From an uncultured Oscillospiraceae bacterium (lineage in GTDB: Bacteria; Bacillota; Clostridia; Oscillospirales; Ruminococcaceae): DNA of 64,000 bases. The stretch is from NCBI GenBank assembly GCA_947522735.1, contig CANNTZ010000001.1:1-64000 (forward strand). The letters run 5' to 3'. Shown piece by piece: positions 16,243-25,685 of this stretch. Made by a program: the position numbers and the translations under genes. Positions within the stretch are counted from its first letter, which is position 1; each line of letters starts with the position of its first letter. The notes beneath the pieces were generated by a model, which saw only the letters and a list, made by a program, of their open reading frames with translations, was not told the DNA's origin and made no database searches.

Positions 16243-18861
16243 TCAGAAGCGAAGAACTATCTCTGCATGACCGTCGAAATCCGGGATGGTCACGGTCTCG
16301 GCGGAAGCGTCGTAGACGCCGCCAGAGACGCTCGACGCGCGCAGTCCAAACGGGTGCGGCACGCGAACCGTAACTCTGTCCGGCGCTTTCCCGCCGTTCG
16401 GCTCAAGCGCAATACGCGCCCTTATCTCGCCGCGCTCGGCCTCCGGAGCCAGCTCAAACGAGAGCCGTCCGAAGCGCGAGGCAAGTCCCTCGCAGCGGAT
16501 GACGCCGCCGTCCTCGAGCCACGCCCTCGGCACTCCGCGGAACAGCGCGAGCTCGCCGTGGTCGTCCATGAACAGCATCCAACGGCAGCGCATGAGGAAC
16601 CAGCCCTCCTCATGAGTCTTGTGTGGGCTGACCTGATACATGTGCTCCCAGAAGGTGTAGGTCTCGCGGTCTGCAATGGCGGCCATGTTGTTGTAAAATT
16701 CGCGCAGGAACGCACCCACCTCGCCGAGCTTGAGATTGTTGTAGGGGTGCGGCGTGTAATAGGGCTGGGAAAAGCTGACGTTGTCGGTGGCAAGCACGTC
16801 CGCCATCACGTTTTCGATGAAGCGCGCATAGACGCTGTCCGGCTCGAGCACGCCGAACATCGTGTTGTAAATACCACCGCCGCAGCGGTTGTCCTCGATC
16901 ACCATCGAGCCGTGGGTATACGCCCTCGTGCCGTTTGCGAACAGGCACTCAAGCCCCATGTTGCCCTTGTCGGCGCACAGTCCGATGCTTGGGCACCAAT
17001 AGCCGCTGGAGAGCGGGACGACGGGACCCACAGCAAAGCCCTCGCGTATGGACTCCAAAAGATCCTCCCTGAATCTCTCTGCAAACGCCCCGATGCGCCC
17101 GGAAGCCTCCGGGTCGATATCGGCCAAGACGTCTGCACAGCTCCGCAGACCGCCGTAGGTGGTGCAGTTGAGCATGAAGTTGCGGTGCTCCTTCGCGCAG
17201 TCGGCAAGCTTGCCGCGCAGCATCCCGTATCCGTGGCCCCTGATCGATTCGTCGCAGCTCTCCTGCGCCCAGTTGATTATATAGTCGCAGCCGCGTATCA
17301 GGTTGTCCTTTATCGAGCGCAGCCAATCGACGTCGTGCCAGTATTTATAGTGCTCGGCGGCATTCCACAGCCCCAGTCCCGTCTCGGACATGTAGTTGGA
17401 AAAGTTCTGCATGAAGCCGTCCGGGCGCTGCTTTTTGATGAAATACATCACCGCGCGCTCGGCAAGCCTTCGGTCGCCGCTCATCTCCAGATACTGTATC
17501 ACCGGCGTGCTCTCGGTGCCGATAGGCGTATATACTCCGCAGACCGGCGCTACCGGCCCGTCAGGCTCGCTGCCGAAGCAGACGAGATCGAAGTGGAGAT
17601 AGCCCGCCTTCATCATTTCCTCTATGCGTCTTTCCGGCAGCGACACGGAGGCCATGCGGGAGAGCTTTTCCTCCCAGAAGGCCGTGCACTCGGCAAGCTT
17701 CTCGTCGAAATCCGTCTCTATGAGCGCCTTTGCGCGTTCGAGCGGTATCGGGCGGTGTGGTATCTTGCAGACATATTCCGCCTTTTCGCCCGGCATCAGC
17801 AGCACGCTGGAATCAACGCCGGAGAAGGGTCTGCCGTTGAGCGTTGCGGTGAGAAAGACGTTTCCGGTCGAGTTGAAGCGGCAGATGCCGTCCTCGAAGG
17901 AGGCGTCGCAGATGCTCAGCTCGGTTATCGGATGGACATTTGGCTGCGGCAGGCGCATGAAGCAGTATTTCGGCGCGCTTGAGGTGTTGATCGCCTCCAC
18001 GCGCAGATAGAGCACCGTCTCGTCGTCGCGGAAGATGTCGCGGTCGTGATACAGCTCGGTCTCGGCCTGCTGCTCAGGCGTGCGCGGCGTCGGCGATACG
18101 GCGTACTTGTCCGCAACGAGGTAGTTCGTGCCGCGCAGCGTTTGCGCCGTGAGCGGCGCGCGCTCGTTGGTTACGAACAGCTTGTGCTCATAGCGAATAT
18201 CGTCGTCAGGGCTTATGACGTTCAGGATAGGCAGGTAGCCCTTTTCCAGCCGCCGGGTCAGCTCGTACCGGCAGCCAAGGCCGCGTCCGGCGAAATAGTC
18301 AAACTCGACCGGCGCGTCTCCAAGCTCCGGATATGTCACGCGGGTGTGATGATACATCGGCGTGATGGTATCCCAAAGCTGGCTGTCGCTGACGACCTGC
18401 CTCGGCGATACCTCGAACATCCTGACGTCGCGGCTAAGCCCGAGCCACGTCGGAGCGCGCATGTTTTTGGTTTTCGCCGCCGCCGTTTCAAAGCTCTCCT
18501 CCGGCTCGGCAGCAAAGCGTTCAAGACGGCTTGCCAAGCCCCTTGCGTCGATGTCCTCGACGATATCCTCATAGCTGCGCAAATCGTCCGCCTCGGTGAC
18601 GGCGACCTCGTATTCGCGTATGATTATCGGAAATTCGCGGCGGACGTCGCGCACGAAAAAGCTGAACGGATTCTCGCGCGCCCTCACGGTGACCACGCTT
18701 CCGAAAGCGCCCGGCTGAGCCATCTCGCCCTCTATTGCGAAATCGAGCCGCCGCCCGTCCGCCGGGAGCGCAAACGCGCCCGTATCGAGCCGTCCCGCGT
18801 TGGTAAGCTCAAGCGTGCCGGACATGCCCGGCTTGCGCCAGATTACGGATATTTTTTTCAT
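16243..18861 (-). CDS. Large six-hairpin-type glycosidase, family unresolved
   Basis: 872 residues with no signal peptide, so cytoplasmic. An N-terminal beta-rich part (about 1-370) precedes an all-helical region (about 400-760) with repeated Trp/Tyr/Gly-rich helices, such as GLGLWNAAEHYKYWHDVDWLR and FMQNFSNYMSETG. A short beta C-terminus (about 790-872) follows. This beta / (alpha/alpha)6 / beta layout is that of bacterial alpha-L-rhamnosidases and related glycosidases, but I do not recognise a specific GH family or its catalytic acids. Position between a ROK kinase and a CUT1 transporter argues for intracellular breakdown of an imported oligosaccharide. SD is weak (AAGG about 11 bases from ATG). 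Confidence 0.7.
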   Translation of the reverse strand: MKKISVIWRKPGMSGTLELTNAGRLDTGAFALPADGRRLDFAIEGEMAQPGAFGSVVTVRARENPFSFFVRDVRREFPIIIREYEVAVTEADDLRSYEDIVEDIDARGLASRLERFAAEPEESFETAAAKTKNMRAPTWLGLSRDVRMFEVSPRQVVSDSQLWDTITPMYHHTRVTYPELGDAPVEFDYFAGRGLGCRYELTRRLEKGYLPILNVISPDDDIRYEHKLFVTNERAPLTAQTLRGTNYLVADKYAVSPTPRTPEQQAETELYHDRDIFRDDETVLYLRVEAINTSSAPKYCFMRLPQPNVHPITELSICDASFEDGICRFNSTGNVFLTATLNGRPFSGVDSSVLLMPGEKAEYVCKIPHRPIPLERAKALIETDFDEKLAECTAFWEEKLSRMASVSLPERRIEEMMKAGYLHFDLVCFGSEPDGPVAPVCGVYTPIGTESTPVIQYLEMSGDRRLAERAVMYFIKKQRPDGFMQNFSNYMSETGLGLWNAAEHYKYWHDVDWLRSIKDNLIRGCDYIINWAQESCDESIRGHGYGMLRGKLADCAKEHRNFMLNCTTYGGLRSCADVLADIDPEASGRIGAFAERFREDLLESIREGFAVGPVVPLSSGYWCPSIGLCADKGNMGLECLFANGTRAYTHGSMVIEDNRCGGGIYNTMFGVLEPDSVYARFIENVMADVLATDNVSFSQPYYTPHPYNNLKLGEVGAFLREFYNNMAAIADRETYTFWEHMYQVSPHKTHEEGWFLMRCRWMLFMDDHGELALFRGVPRAWLEDGGVIRCEGLASRFGRLSFELAPEAERGEIRARIALEPNGGKAPDRVTVRVPHPFGLRASSVSGGVYDASAETVTIPDFDGHAEIVLRF

Positions 18862-18988
18862 AAAGTCAATAACCTTATCGATAGTTTTATTTCAGGAAAG
18901 CCCCGAAAGAACCGGAGGCCCGCGAAAAAGGGCTTGGTCACGCGTTCTTTTCGCACGGGCGTCCTTGGCTCGTGGGTTTATTAAGGTT

Positions 18989-19015
18989 GAGCCGCGGCTT
19001 TTATGACCGCGGCTC
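18989..19015. other. Intercistronic stem-loop after the solute-binding protein gene
   Basis: GAGCCGCGG (18989-18997) and CCGCGGCTC (19007-19015), perfect 9-base arms, no T-run on either strand. Such structures after a solute-binding protein gene often protect its mRNA and allow partial read-through; here the glycosidase gene follows. Confidence 0.7.
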
Positions 19016-19039
19016 TTTCAGAATCAGGCGTTCAGAGCC

Positions 19040-20797
19040 TCAGGGATCGATGCCGAGAGCCTCGCACTGCTTCTGGTGCTCCGCGGTGTAAGCCGCCTCG
19101 ACCTCGGCAACGCCGAGCGCTTCGATCTCGGCAAGGCATGCGCTGTAGATGGAGTTGAACTCATCGTCGCTCTTCGCCGTTATCATCTTCATTCCTGCGG
19201 TGCGGCAGGAGTCGTTGACCTTGGTGTTTATGACCGCAAGGTCGGAGCCGGCCTCAATGGCGTCGCCAAGCGCGGCAAAGCCTTCCTCCCATGGGTCGGT
19301 GACATACTGTGCGCCAAGGCGCTTGTCGTTGACCTCGACGGTCTTGCCGGCGGGAGTAATGAGCGGATTGAGCAGACCCTCCCAATACGAGGTGTTGCAC
19401 CAGGGCGCCCAGTTGCCGGTGACGCGGTAGGTGGTAACATAATTCTCAAGGCTTGCAGCGGCGGCCTCGGCGCGCTCAGGATCGTGAGCAATGGTGCCGT
19501 CGTCGTTATACCACCACGCGGTGTTCTCAATGCCGCACATGATGACCTTCTGTCCCTCGTCAGTGAAGAGGAACTCGAAGAATTTCAGTATGCGGTCGGG
19601 GTTTTCCGCATTCTTGGTGATGAGGGTGGATATGCTGCCCTTCGAACGGGTGTAGTCGGATTTCCACGCAACGCCCTTCTTCTGTATCGGTCCGACATCG
19701 ACGTACAGCTTGCCGCTGTCCTCGCCAAAGTTCTGGGCAAGGGTGGTGTTGATGGTGTTGTAGACGGTATAGGTCGCCTGAAGAGTGGCGCCGTAGTTCG
19801 CGGAATAGAGCTTGGTGTTCTGCGCGGAGGTGTCATCGGTCAGCTGGTTGTCGGTGATGACGCCCGCACGGTAGAGCTGGTTGAGCCACGAGAGATACTC
19901 GACGTAGGCGGGGTCATACATGAAGAACTTCACGGTTCCGTCGTCCTGCGGATAGGTGCCGGAGAGATGGCAGCCGAAGGTGGAGCGCATGTGTGTAAAG
20001 AGCGTTCCGCGCGGGTCGCCGTCAAAGAGCTGGACGGGATCAAGATCCGGATAGTTCGCCTTTACGAACTTGAGGTACTCGGTGAAGGTGTCAAGGTCGG
20101 TGATGTCGTCCTCGCCGAACGCCTCAAGGGTGTCCTCGCGGCAGAAGATGACGTTGAACATCGCGGTGCCGCCGGAGGGATAGTTGCCCATCTCCTTGGA
20201 TTCCTCGGCCCAGTCCTTATGATACGCGAATCCGACATACTTCCAGAGCACGCCATTCTCATCGGCGTGGTTGACGAGCATCGACTCGGGGATAAGCTCC
20301 CACATCTTGGGCGCATACTGATCGATAAGCTCAGTCCACGAATAGACCAGTCCGCCGGAGATCATCTGGTTGATATAGGTGTTGTTGTAGCCGTCGAATA
20401 CGACGCAGTCGGGATAGGTGCCGGAAGCGATCATCGCGCCGGCAAGCTCATCCTGCGTGCCGCTCGGCATGTCTATATTCATCGTGCCGCCGGTGCGCTC
20501 GGTGATGTACTGATAGATGTCGATGTTGGTGTCCCAGCCGCCCTCGACACCGCCCTTGGCCCACGCCCATACGCCGGGCCACCAGACGGTGAACTCAAAC
20601 GGAGAGGTGTCCTCCTCAAATTCCCACGTATAGGTGGTGGGCTCGCCGGAGGAGCTTTCGCTTTCCTTGCTTGAGCTTTCAGCCTTGCTCTCGGACGACT
20701 TGTCGCTCTGCTGCGTGTCGCCGGAGCAGCCCGCAAACAGGCTGACGATAGTGAGCAGTGCCAGCACCAGTGCCAACACTTTACGATAATGTTTCAT
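19040..20797 (-). CDS. Extracellular sugar-binding lipoprotein of an ABC transporter
   Basis: Captures an oligosaccharide outside the cell and delivers it to the two permeases encoded upstream. The signal peptide ends in the lipobox LFAGC, followed by a Ser/Lys/Glu-rich tether, then an approximately 530-residue solute-binding fold of the large LipO/LplA type (DTNIDIYQYITERTGGTMNID, GTYPDCVVFDGYNN). The start at 20797 (MKHYRKVLA) is 11 bases from AGGAGG; an in-frame TTG at 20803 is five bases from it and could be used. No ATPase gene is nearby, as is usual for CUT1 systems sharing a common MsmX-type ATPase. Confidence 0.92.
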   Translation of the reverse strand: MKHYRKVLALVLALLTIVSLFAGCSGDTQQSDKSSESKAESSSKESESSSGEPTTYTWEFEEDTSPFEFTVWWPGVWAWAKGGVEGGWDTNIDIYQYITERTGGTMNIDMPSGTQDELAGAMIASGTYPDCVVFDGYNNTYINQMISGGLVYSWTELIDQYAPKMWELIPESMLVNHADENGVLWKYVGFAYHKDWAEESKEMGNYPSGGTAMFNVIFCREDTLEAFGEDDITDLDTFTEYLKFVKANYPDLDPVQLFDGDPRGTLFTHMRSTFGCHLSGTYPQDDGTVKFFMYDPAYVEYLSWLNQLYRAGVITDNQLTDDTSAQNTKLYSANYGATLQATYTVYNTINTTLAQNFGEDSGKLYVDVGPIQKKGVAWKSDYTRSKGSISTLITKNAENPDRILKFFEFLFTDEGQKVIMCGIENTAWWYNDDGTIAHDPERAEAAAASLENYVTTYRVTGNWAPWCNTSYWEGLLNPLITPAGKTVEVNDKRLGAQYVTDPWEEGFAALGDAIEAGSDLAVINTKVNDSCRTAGMKMITAKSDDEFNSIYSACLAEIEALGVAEVEAAYTAEHQKQCEALGIDP

Positions 20798-20875
20798 TCC
20801 CAATAAAACCTCCTTTTTGTGTTACGGGATCAGTTTTTTATCTGTCATATTCCAAATTCCCGGAACGGCCGTTTT

Positions 20876-21055
20876 CCGGAAACAATGGATATGCGAGCAG
20901 TGCCCGGTGGACAGTATCCGCCGGGATAGCCATGCGCAGGCAGCGCCCGCTGCATGAGCGCGGAGCAAATCGGCGCAAGAGACGGTTTTCCGGGCTTTTC
21001 AAACCGCTGAGCCCATCCCCCGCGCCACAGAAATCATTGGAGCTCGCCCGCCGGA
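20876..21055. repeat. Degenerate relic of the interspersed repeat
   Basis: CGGCGCAAGAGACGGTTTTC, then a C-rich stretch with CCCATCCCCCGCGCC, follows in order the repeat module CGGCGCAAGCGACGGTTTCT ... TTCATCCCCGCGGCGCG seen in blocks 1 and 2, with many substitutions. Preceding it, CAGCGCCCGCTG and GCAGTGCCCGG resemble the small palindromes. It lies between the second permease gene and the binding-protein gene, in the same orientation as blocks 1 and 2. Confidence 0.6.
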
Positions 21056-21057
21056 CG

Positions 21058-21966
21058 TCAACCCTTCAGTGAGCCTACCATGATTCCCTTGACAAAGTGC
21101 TTCTGAAGAAACGGATAAACACAGATAATGGGTATCGCCGCAACCATCATGGACGTCGCCTTGATGGATTCAACGTTTGGATTGTATCCCATGCGCGCGA
21201 GATTTGCCGCGAGCGTGCTTCCTGCGGACATCAGCTTCTGCACCTGCGAGGCGTCGCGGATAAGCTCGACAAGCTGCATTTGCAGCGTCATGAGCTTGCG
21301 GCCGCCGTAAAGCATCGTATCGAACCAGGAGTTCCATTGCCAAACGGCGACGAATAGTCCGATGGTCGCGAGCATCGGCACCGATACCGGCAGCACGATG
21401 CGGAAAAAGATAACGTAGTCGTTTCCGCCGTCAATGCGGACCGATTCCTCAAGCTCCGGAGGGATGCCCTTGAAAAACGTCATCATGATTATCGCGTTAT
21501 ACGAGCTGATGATGTGCGGAACGATATAGACAAGGAAGCTGTGATACAGTCCGAGATTCTTGAAGGTAAGGAAGGTCGGGATCAGTCCGCCGCCAACATA
21601 CATCGTCACTATCAGCATTCCGAGCAGAAACTTTTGCCCGAACATCCACTTTTTGGAGAGCGCGTAGGCGAACGCGGAGCAGAACAGCAGATGCGTCGTA
21701 GCGCCGATGACAGTGCGCGCGACCGAAATGAAAAGCGCGCCGGTGAAAGACTTTTGCGTGAAGATATAGCGGTAGTTCGCGAGAGTGAACTTGCGGAACC
21801 AGAGCGTCACGCCGCCAACGAGGGTATCGTTCGGATCGTTGAGGGATATCATCAGCACGTTCCAGAAGGGATAGAGCGTCACGAACGCGATGAGCACGAG
21901 AAAAAAGATGTTTATGTAATCGCCCGCAGTCCAGCGGTCGAGCTTGCGTACCTTTGCTTTAGCCAT
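21058..21966 (-). CDS. Carbohydrate ABC transporter permease (LplC/AraQ type)
   Basis: 302 residues with six predicted membrane helices and the CUT1 coupling motif EESVRIDGGNDYVIFFRIVLP (EAA loop) in the second half. It pairs with the adjacent permease to form the membrane channel. SD AAGGGGGCGG precedes the ATG. It begins 12 bases after the partner permease gene, so the two are co-translated. The relic repeat lies downstream, before the binding-protein gene. Confidence 0.93.
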   Translation of the reverse strand: MAKAKVRKLDRWTAGDYINIFFLVLIAFVTLYPFWNVLMISLNDPNDTLVGGVTLWFRKFTLANYRYIFTQKSFTGALFISVARTVIGATTHLLFCSAFAYALSKKWMFGQKFLLGMLIVTMYVGGGLIPTFLTFKNLGLYHSFLVYIVPHIISSYNAIIMMTFFKGIPPELEESVRIDGGNDYVIFFRIVLPVSVPMLATIGLFVAVWQWNSWFDTMLYGGRKLMTLQMQLVELIRDASQVQKLMSAGSTLAANLARMGYNPNVESIKATSMMVAAIPIICVYPFLQKHFVKGIMVGSLKG

Positions 21967-21978
21967 GTTCCCGCCCCC

Positions 21979-22932
21979 TTAATAGATGGACTCGCCGGTT
22001 AGCTTGTTCGAGGTCGTGTTTGCAATGACCAGCAGCACAAAGGAAACGACCGACTTGAACAATCCGACTGCGGTGGAATATGAGAATCGTCCCTGCTCGA
22101 AGCCGATCTGATAGGTATAGACGTCGAGCACGTTGGCGATGTTCTTGACAAAGGCGTTCTGTAGCAGATAGAACTGCTCAAAGTTGGAGTTTATCATGCC
22201 GCTTATCGAAAGTATGAGCAGCACCATCACGGTGGGCTTTATCGACGGCAGGGTGATATACCATATCTTCTGCAGCCGGTTTGCTCCGTCGATCACGGCT
22301 GCCTCGTACATCTCCTGAGGCACCGAGGTCATCGCCGCAAGATAGATAATCGAGCTGTAGCCGAAGCCCTTCCAGATGTTGGAGAGTAGAATTATGAACA
22401 CAAACGATACGGAATGACTCAGAAAGCCGTAGGGACGCTCAAGCAGGCCGAGCGAGATGAGCAGCGGGTTTAGCGTGCCGTTGTCCGAGAGAAAGGTGTT
22501 GAGAAAGCTCGCGACAAAAACCCACGAGAGGAAGTGCGGAAGATAGCTTATCGTCTGCACCGTGCGCTTGAACAGCTTCGCGCCAGTAAGCTCGTTTATC
22601 ATCAGCGCAAAGATTATCGGCGCAGGAAAGCCTACTATCAGATTGAGCACGCTGAAAAACAGGGTGTTGCGCAGTGTTTTCCAGAACATCGCGTCCTCGG
22701 CGATCTCCCGGAACCACTTCATGCCGACCCAACTGCTGTTCCATATGCCAAGCCCCACGTTATAATCCTTGAACGCGAGGATAATGCCATACATCGGCAG
22801 ATAGCAGAACAATATCATCCAGATAAGCCCCGGCAGCGCCATTGAGAGTATGCAACGCTGTTCGATAATCGTCCTGAAAGCGCTCTTTTTACGCGGCTTT
22901 TGCACGGCGGCGTCTGATTTTTTCATGAGCAT
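21979..22932 (-). CDS. Carbohydrate ABC transporter permease (LplB/YtcP type)
   Basis: 317 residues, six membrane helices, EAA loop MYEAAVIDGANRLQKIWYITLP at about 200-220. First gene of the transporter unit and immediately downstream of a near-consensus promoter (23052-23080). SD GGAAGGA is four bases before the chosen ATG; an ATG six bases further in is also possible. Both permeases and the binding protein match the LplABC/YtcQ class that often imports pectin- or rhamnose-containing oligosaccharides in Clostridia; the substrate here is not determined. Confidence 0.93.
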   Translation of the reverse strand: MLMKKSDAAVQKPRKKSAFRTIIEQRCILSMALPGLIWMILFCYLPMYGIILAFKDYNVGLGIWNSSWVGMKWFREIAEDAMFWKTLRNTLFFSVLNLIVGFPAPIIFALMINELTGAKLFKRTVQTISYLPHFLSWVFVASFLNTFLSDNGTLNPLLISLGLLERPYGFLSHSVSFVFIILLSNIWKGFGYSSIIYLAAMTSVPQEMYEAAVIDGANRLQKIWYITLPSIKPTVMVLLILSISGMINSNFEQFYLLQNAFVKNIANVLDVYTYQIGFEQGRFSYSTAVGLFKSVVSFVLLVIANTTSNKLTGESIY

Positions 22933-23051
22933 CGCGTCCTTCCGGTAAAATGTCAGTGCGTGACGGCCAGCAGCAACCTCCTGCTGCCACTTAATACCAG
23001 TGGTACATCACACAATTGTAAAACATTTAAAATATTTGGGTCTATAACAGT

Positions 23052-23080
23052 ATCATAACTCAATTGTTTCGTTTTGTCAA
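23052..23080 (-). promoter_or_regulatory. Promoter of the sugar transporter unit
   Basis: Minus-strand TTGACA (23075-23080), spacer 17, TATGAT (23052-23057), about 115 bases before the first permease start. The AT-rich leader could carry an operator but none is obvious. Confidence 0.8.
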
Positions 23081-23195
23081 TGGTTTTTTGTAAAATTAAT
23101 CGTGATTCGCAGTGAAAAAATTTAACCAGCGGTAAATACAACACACAGCAACGTGGCTCATTCACATTGATGCCCGGCAGCGCAAAATAACATGA

Positions 23196-23236
23196 AAATA
23201 CCGGCGGTCCGCCGTGAAAGCAGGCTACCGGTATTT
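23196..23236 (-). terminator. Weak candidate terminator after rarA
   Basis: AAATACCGG (23196-23204) and CCGGTATTT (23228-23236) are complementary, with a 23-base loop that can itself fold (CGGCGGTCCGCCG). The T-run is only four long on the minus strand. Confidence 0.4.
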
Positions 23237-23258
23237 GCAAGCATAAGCATCGCGCGGA

Positions 23259-24536
23259 CTATTTTTCACCGTGCGTCTCTCGGAGCGCGCGGCGGTAGGC
23301 AAGCGCCGCCTGCTCCGTCTTGTTGTCGCCGAACTCGTAGTAGACGCGCTCCCTCAGCGCGTCCGGCAGGTACTGCTGCTCCACCCAGTGGCCGGAGAAG
23401 GAGTGCGGATATCTGTAATCGAGGCCGTGGCCGAGCTTTGCCGAGCCGCTGTAGTGCGAATCTCTGAGGTGCGCGGGTATCTCGGCGGCCCCTCCGTCCT
23501 CGACGTCCCTCATCGCCGCGTCGATGGCGCAGACGCCGGAGTTGGACTTCGGCGCGGTGCAGAGCAGAATCACAGCCTGCGCGAGCGGTATGCGTGCCTC
23601 GGGCAGACCGAGCTGCATTGCCGCATCCACACAGCTCTTGACGACGACGACCGCGTTGGGATAGGCAAGGCCGATATCCTCCGACGAGGTGACGAGCAGA
23701 CGGCGGCAGGCGGAGATCAGGTCGCCCGCGGAGAGCAGCCGCGCAAGATAGTGCAGCGCCGCGTTCTCGTCCGAGCCGCGTATGGACTTTTGAAACGCCG
23801 AGAGGACATCGTAATGAGCGTCGCCGTCGCGGTCATAACGGGCGCTGTTGCGCTGGGAAACGGTTCTGGCGTCGTCGAGCGAGATTGTGCGGACACCGTC
23901 TTTTTCTACAGCCGTGAGATAGCACAGCTCCAACGCGCCGAGCGCCTTACGCACGTCGCCGCCGCCTGCCTGTGCGATGTAATCCAGCACGCCGCCGCCG
24001 TCCGCAAGCTTGTCGCCGTATTCCTGCTCGAGCAGCGCGGCGGCCTTCATCAGCGCGCGCCGCGTCTCTCCGGGCTCCACCTGGCGAAACTCAAACACCG
24101 TCGAGCGGCTGAGTATCGCCGAGTAGACGTAAAAATACGGATTCTCGGTCGTCGAGGATATCAGCGTTATCCGGCCGTCCTCGATAAATTCGAGCAGCGT
24201 CTGCTGCTGCTTTTTGTTGAGATACTGGATCTCGTCGAGATACAGCACGACGCCGCCGACGCCCTCGAAGGAGTCAAGGCGCTCGATGACGTCCTTTATG
24301 TCGGCGGTCGAGGCGGTGGTGCCGTTGAGCTTGTAGAGCCGCTTGCCTGCGTCCCTTGCAAGTATGCGCGCAACGGTGGTCTTGCCCACGCCGGGCGGGC
24401 CGTAGAATATCATGTTCGGCAGCCTCCCGGACGCGGCGACGCGGCGCAGCAGCCCGCCCTCGCCAAGAATATGCTGTTGTCCGACGACGTCGTCCAGCGT
24501 TTCCGGACGCGCCCTGTCCGCAAGCGGTACAGCCAT
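23259..24536 (-). CDS. rarA: Replication-associated recombination protein A (AAA+ ATPase)
   Basis: MgsA/RarA clamp-loader-like ATPase acting at stalled replication forks. 425 residues with Walker A GPPGVGKTT at 46-54, Walker B VVLYLDEIQYLN at about 96-107, the sensor region STTENPYF, and the C-terminal MgsA domain with ALGALELCYL and SDENAALHYLARLL. SD GGAGG precedes the ATG. The next gene upstream (esterase) is 37 bases away on the same strand. Confidence 0.95.
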   Translation of the reverse strand: MAVPLADRARPETLDDVVGQQHILGEGGLLRRVAASGRLPNMIFYGPPGVGKTTVARILARDAGKRLYKLNGTTASTADIKDVIERLDSFEGVGGVVLYLDEIQYLNKKQQQTLLEFIEDGRITLISSTTENPYFYVYSAILSRSTVFEFRQVEPGETRRALMKAAALLEQEYGDKLADGGGVLDYIAQAGGGDVRKALGALELCYLTAVEKDGVRTISLDDARTVSQRNSARYDRDGDAHYDVLSAFQKSIRGSDENAALHYLARLLSAGDLISACRRLLVTSSEDIGLAYPNAVVVVKSCVDAAMQLGLPEARIPLAQAVILLCTAPKSNSGVCAIDAAMRDVEDGGAAEIPAHLRDSHYSGSAKLGHGLDYRYPHSFSGHWVEQQYLPDALRERVYYEFGDNKTEQAALAYRRALRETHGEK

Positions 24537-24573
24537 GGTTCAAACCTCCGTGGATTGTTGTGCCGGTAAATTT

Positions 24574-25338
24574 CTATACCCTGCTGAAGAATCTGTCTAT
24601 CGTTTTTTGTATCGATACATCCCAAAAGCCCCACTCGTGCGCGCCGTCCCAGCTCTCAAAGGTGTGGTCGAGGCCAAGCGAGCTCAAGCAGCGGTCAAAC
24701 TCGGCGTTTTGGGCGTATAAGCTATCCTGCCTGCCGCAGGTGAGATACAGCTCCGGGAGTCCTTTGCCCTCTGCGGCGGCCCTGCTGGCAAGCGCAAAGA
24801 GGTCGGACGTTTCGGGCGCGCGGCGCTCCTCGCCGAAGAGGGTGTGCGCTATTCGCCGGGAAACGGGATCGTTGCGCTCGTCGATCATCGCCTGGATATC
24901 GATCAGCGACGAAAACGCGGCGCAGCCGGCGTAGGCGTCGGGGTTGAGCAGCATACAGCGCAGCGCGCCGTAGCCGCCCATGGACAGGCCGGCGATGTAG
25001 TTGTCCTCCGGGCGGACGCTGACGGCGAGCATGTCGCGAACCAGCGCGGGCAGCTCATCCGTGAGATAGGTATAGTATCGCAGACCAAGCCTTTCGTCTG
25101 TGTAAAGGCTGTGATGGCCTTCGGGCATTATAACGGCGACATTGTGCTCGCGGATATAGCGGTCAAGAGAGGTATAGCGCGTCCATGCGGTGTTGTTGTC
25201 GGAGAGGCCGTGCAGCAGCCAAAGCGTTTTGCAGGGCGCGTGCGACGCGCCGTACAGGCGGTCGCCGGGGAGGATTACGGTCAGCCCGGTTTCGAGCTGT
25301 AGGACTTTTGAAAAGATGCTTCCGTTAAATAGCGCCAT
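24574..25338 (-). CDS. Alpha/beta hydrolase of the putative esterase (EstA / esterase D-like) family
   Basis: 254 residues. WLLHGLSDNNTAWTRYTSLDRY (about 40-62) forms the oxyanion region; the nucleophile Ser is in GLSMGGYGALRCM, Asp probably in YLTCGRQDSLY, and His in GAHEWGFWD. This is the layout of tributyrin/acetyl-xylan-type esterases such as EstA. It is intracellular (no signal peptide). Likely substrates are short acyl esters, perhaps deacylating imported sugars given the neighbouring carbohydrate genes; that is inference. Confidence 0.87.
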   Translation of the reverse strand: MALFNGSIFSKVLQLETGLTVILPGDRLYGASHAPCKTLWLLHGLSDNNTAWTRYTSLDRYIREHNVAVIMPEGHHSLYTDERLGLRYYTYLTDELPALVRDMLAVSVRPEDNYIAGLSMGGYGALRCMLLNPDAYAGCAAFSSLIDIQAMIDERNDPVSRRIAHTLFGEERRAPETSDLFALASRAAAEGKGLPELYLTCGRQDSLYAQNAEFDRCLSSLGLDHTFESWDGAHEWGFWDVSIQKTIDRFFSRV

Positions 25339-25374
25339 GTCGGTCTGTCCTTTCGCTTTGTTCTGTATATACCG

Positions 25375-25403
25375 ATTATACTACATTTTTTTCCCGGAGG
25401 CAA
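25375..25403 (-). promoter_or_regulatory. Promoter of the esterase-rarA unit
   Basis: Minus-strand TTGCCT (25398-25403), spacer 17, TATAAT (25375-25380), 37 bases before the esterase ATG. Confidence 0.65.
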
Positions 25404-25579
25404 TGCCATAGCCGCGCAGCAAAATAAAAAGGCCGGCATGGCTCAGGGCTCCTCCGGGGCTGCCGCGCTGTATTTTTCGTCATATCAGGCGGCGCCGCGC
25501 AAAAATACCTTGCCGCAAGCCAAAAGCCTCTCGCTTCAATGCCGGCGCGCCAGCCGGAAGCGCCTCTGCCACCGACTAT

Positions 25580-25622
25580 AAAACCCGGCGGAGGATTTTC
25601 GACAATTCTCCGCCGGGTTTTC
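25580..25622. terminator. Bidirectional terminator after nagB
   Basis: Arms AAAACCCGGCGGAG (from 25580) and CTCCGCCGGGTTTT (to 25621) around a 15-base centre. T-rich on the plus side, and TTTTAT on the minus side, which suits nagB ending at 25686. The remaining bases 25404-25579 of this gap show nothing else I can support. Confidence 0.85.
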
Positions 25623-25685
25623 TCAGCAACCTGCCGCCGGGCAAGCCTCGCGGCGCTTATTTCGCCCTGAACCGGGCTTTGCGTA

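Noticed and set aside
16174..17982. Long plus-strand open frames opposite the glycosidase gene and other high-GC genes
   Set aside because: Typical antisense shadow frames of GC-rich codon use; no SD, Arg/His-rich translation, and the minus-strand gene has clear domain structure.
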